Positions 53,001 to 53,626 of a DNA stretch of 53,626 nt are shown in pieces. The stretch is from positions 183,121 through 236,746 of the forward strand of contig MKUZ01000008.1 of assembly GCA_001899065.1 (NCBI GenBank), in the 5' to 3' direction. The notes below the pieces were generated by a model. It worked only from the letters and a program-made list of their open reading frames with translations, had not been told where the DNA came from and searched no databases. The stretch comes from Devosia sp. 66-22 (GTDB lineage Bacteria; Pseudomonadota; Alphaproteobacteria; Rhizobiales; Devosiaceae). The position numbers and the translations under genes were made by a program. Position 1 is the first letter of the stretch. Every line of letters begins with the position of its first letter.

Positions 53001-53625
53001 CGGGCTCGATCAGGCGATGCTTGACCGTGTGACCGCGCAGATCAACACCCACGCCAAGTTCAAGAAAGGTGTGGGTGGGCGGCGACTTCAACAGATGGGC
53101 CTCAATTCGTGGGACGATGTTGAAGCCAAGGCTGCCTTCGAAATGGCTGCGTTCCGGCTCTCGCGCTCGATCATCCAAGAGAACGACCTCGGCAACATGT
53201 CGAAGTGGATGAGCAGCCCCATGATGAGAACGGTCCTCCAGTTCCGCAGCTTCATGCTAGCGGCGTGGAGCAAGCAGTTCTTGCAGGGCCTCAACCACAT
53301 GGACAGCACAACGCTGGTCCAGTGGGGCACCTCGGTGTTCGTCGCCGGGCTGGCCTACACCGCGAGGACGCACCTCAACTCCATCGGTCGCTCCGACCGC
53401 GAGGAGTACCTTGAGAGCCGGCTCAACCTCGGCGCGCTCGCGGGGGCATCGCTCCAGAACAGCTCGTGGTTCTCCGTCCTCTCCCCCGGCATCGACAGCG
53501 CGTGGATGATGCTCGGCAACGACAGCCTCTTCCAGGGCCGCAATACGCAGCTCGCTAGCAACGCCCTCTGGGGGAACCCTACGGCGGATTTGGGCAACCG
53601 CGTGTTGATTGCCACTGAGAACTGA
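50011..53625 (+). CDS. internal virion protein D, T7 gp16-like, with phage lysozyme domain
   Basis: 1204 aa (T7 gp16 1318). The N-terminal 145 residues are a peptidoglycan hydrolase domain of phage-tail-lysozyme type: GYSAAQTAGILGNLIGESGL (Glu as candidate acid), GGLAKGLAQHHPDRWAAHL and FIGFERPQGFTWDNP. T7 gp16 carries a lytic transglycosylase in this place. The remaining 1000 residues have gp16-like helical core segments, a hydrophobic stretch (LAAGFTDPLAWAAAAGVSIA) and MRTVLQFRSFMLAAWSKQFL near the end. Opens the cell wall during DNA ejection. The stop codon is one base before the window ends. Confidence 0.9.
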   Translation: MPVSGNPRAKQAWDFFTSRGYSAAQTAGILGNLIGESGLDPSAVGDGGLAKGLAQHHPDRWAAHLSRTSASGTDPNDFNAQLDFIDWELRNKEQKAFNRLMKATTVDQATAAFIGFERPQGFTWDNPTAGHNYSGRLSGAQEAYQLFGASAGGSGLSPPQQLTFAATEPNDYQVNDPSHAVGISDVTPVDPYSTAELSAFKRAEAEDAAQVSLWQGVQDAVSEGWSGAFLFEGREDLAPDPDFRMSDERMKQLTEGVPEQYWDRFTASHSDAHADQIKAGILKSLEGSERLNSMGGMGVALRLAAGFTDPLAWAAAAGVSIASGGLGAPAALGARFGRLGLVAEGAVVGALGNVAADSLRVANSYTADSSELLWSAGAGLVLGGAFGGIVRNPATAGEARRIEQIGRDLQNSTALTPDNSAGAMAVSARQDLRATTADIVRDADEVAPKSFASRLRFDLAGYLKGSDNKLTRALGNVLVEDGARNADGVTPIGASEWQSIMYRRAELKWRKGFDTAFNEYAKRTGVRFGQRDAALADFSEQVTRFVRNRDDTLEFDPAIMKAGTEFRSIMARWAELAQDPGLLDGTVRRSVRGAENLQANQFYVPRIFDRGAVLNAINRFGHGTLTKFVAQAMRGANPELADEVAQKFAAGYVKKLHQLSAGELMNAQRAFSGEDLDELGKMLSDVDIAPEEVSAILAALKPKPQDGASPRLKHRLIFDEAFTARLRRSDGTADEAFSISDLFVNDADFLMTAYSRQMSGRVAMARVRVKNPKWKAGDETPEYLVDGVTSDGEFRTLLDEVRSVSDATGGKQFALDAERLQFTYNSIIGRQNFDEGSAVNQGLRLLRDYNFLRVMNQVGFAQLSELASVTAQLGLRAMFHNMPSLRSMWRNAKTGKLDDAFAEEVEDVLTVGTDWVRHSTMTRVDEFGDLTGSVTGSRAFQQVDSALQKGKKLTAAVSGMAPINTFLQRLTGRAIFNKFAILARQGGKTATRRMQALGLDQAMLDRVTAQINTHAKFKKGVGGRRLQQMGLNSWDDVEAKAAFEMAAFRLSRSIIQENDLGNMSKWMSSPMMRTVLQFRSFMLAAWSKQFLQGLNHMDSTTLVQWGTSVFVAGLAYTARTHLNSIGRSDREEYLESRLNLGALAGASLQNSSWFSVLSPGIDSAWMMLGNDSLFQGRNTQLASNALWGNPTADLGNRVLIATEN

Positions 53626-53626
53626 C

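Larger units (their letters stand above)
24698..53626 (+). mobile_element. T7-like podovirus prophage, right end outside the window
   Basis: Every recognisable gene from 25,052 to the end is on the plus strand, in T7 order: RNA polymerase, SSB, endonuclease I, amidase, primase-helicase, DNA polymerase, exonuclease, portal, scaffold, capsid, tail tubes, internal virion proteins 13-16. Promoter-like repeats unique to this part support one genome unit. The left boundary is placed at the tRNA-Leu break. Tail fibre, terminase, integrase and repressor are not present, so the element must continue to the right. All structural frames are intact; only one early gene is broken. Confidence 0.85.

Overview
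The window joins two unlike parts. Positions 1 to about 24,650 are ordinary chromosome of a high-GC alphaproteobacterium. The gene content (queA-tgt-pgi, glmU-glmS, aroA, parE, glnB-glnA behind a sigma-54 type promoter, PilZ and GGDEF proteins) fits Hyphomicrobiales, possibly a Devosia-like genus; that placement is inferred from protein character only. From about 24,700 to the end of the window lies a T7-like podovirus genome, all on the plus strand, read here as a prophage next to a broken tRNA-Leu gene.

Host layout: queA (5' partial), tgt, pgi and a methionine aminopeptidase form a tight plus-strand run, followed by tRNA-Lys(TTT), an RTX-repeat protein behind a perfect palindrome, a DUF4287-like protein and a convergent membrane-anchored coiled-coil protein. 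Then come glmU-glmS-aroA, a convergent diguanylate cyclase, a DEAD-box helicase and parE on minus, a small secreted protein behind 11-bp-period direct repeats, an ABC-F ATPase with a structured leader, and a PilZ protein. A minus-strand pair of aminoglycoside-modifying-type enzymes and the glnB-glnA operon follow. A decayed FAD oxidoreductase and the 5' half of tRNA-Leu(TAG) close the host part.

Phage layout: single-subunit RNA polymerase, small early genes (one a frameshifted nucleotidyltransferase), then a strong terminator where T7 has its early terminator. DNA metabolism follows: gp2.5-like SSB, MazG, endonuclease I, amidase with LysM, primase-helicase, DNA polymerase, exonuclease and dNMP kinase. 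The virion genes run gp7.3-like protein, portal, scaffold, holin and nested spanins, capsid, terminator, tail tubes A and B, and internal virion proteins 13, 14, 15 and 16. Tail fibre, terminase and any integrase or repressor are not in the window.

The most notable signal is a set of six near-identical intergenic sites with core ATTACCCCTCCCCCTA. They align with the phage T3 promoter, and the encoded polymerase has Asp731 at the position (T7 Asn748) whose Asp substitution is known to confer T3 specificity. This suggests an intact, self-contained T7-type transcription system held in a bacterial chromosome. A palindrome-rich stretch lies directly upstream of its tandem polymerase promoters and is a candidate silencing site.
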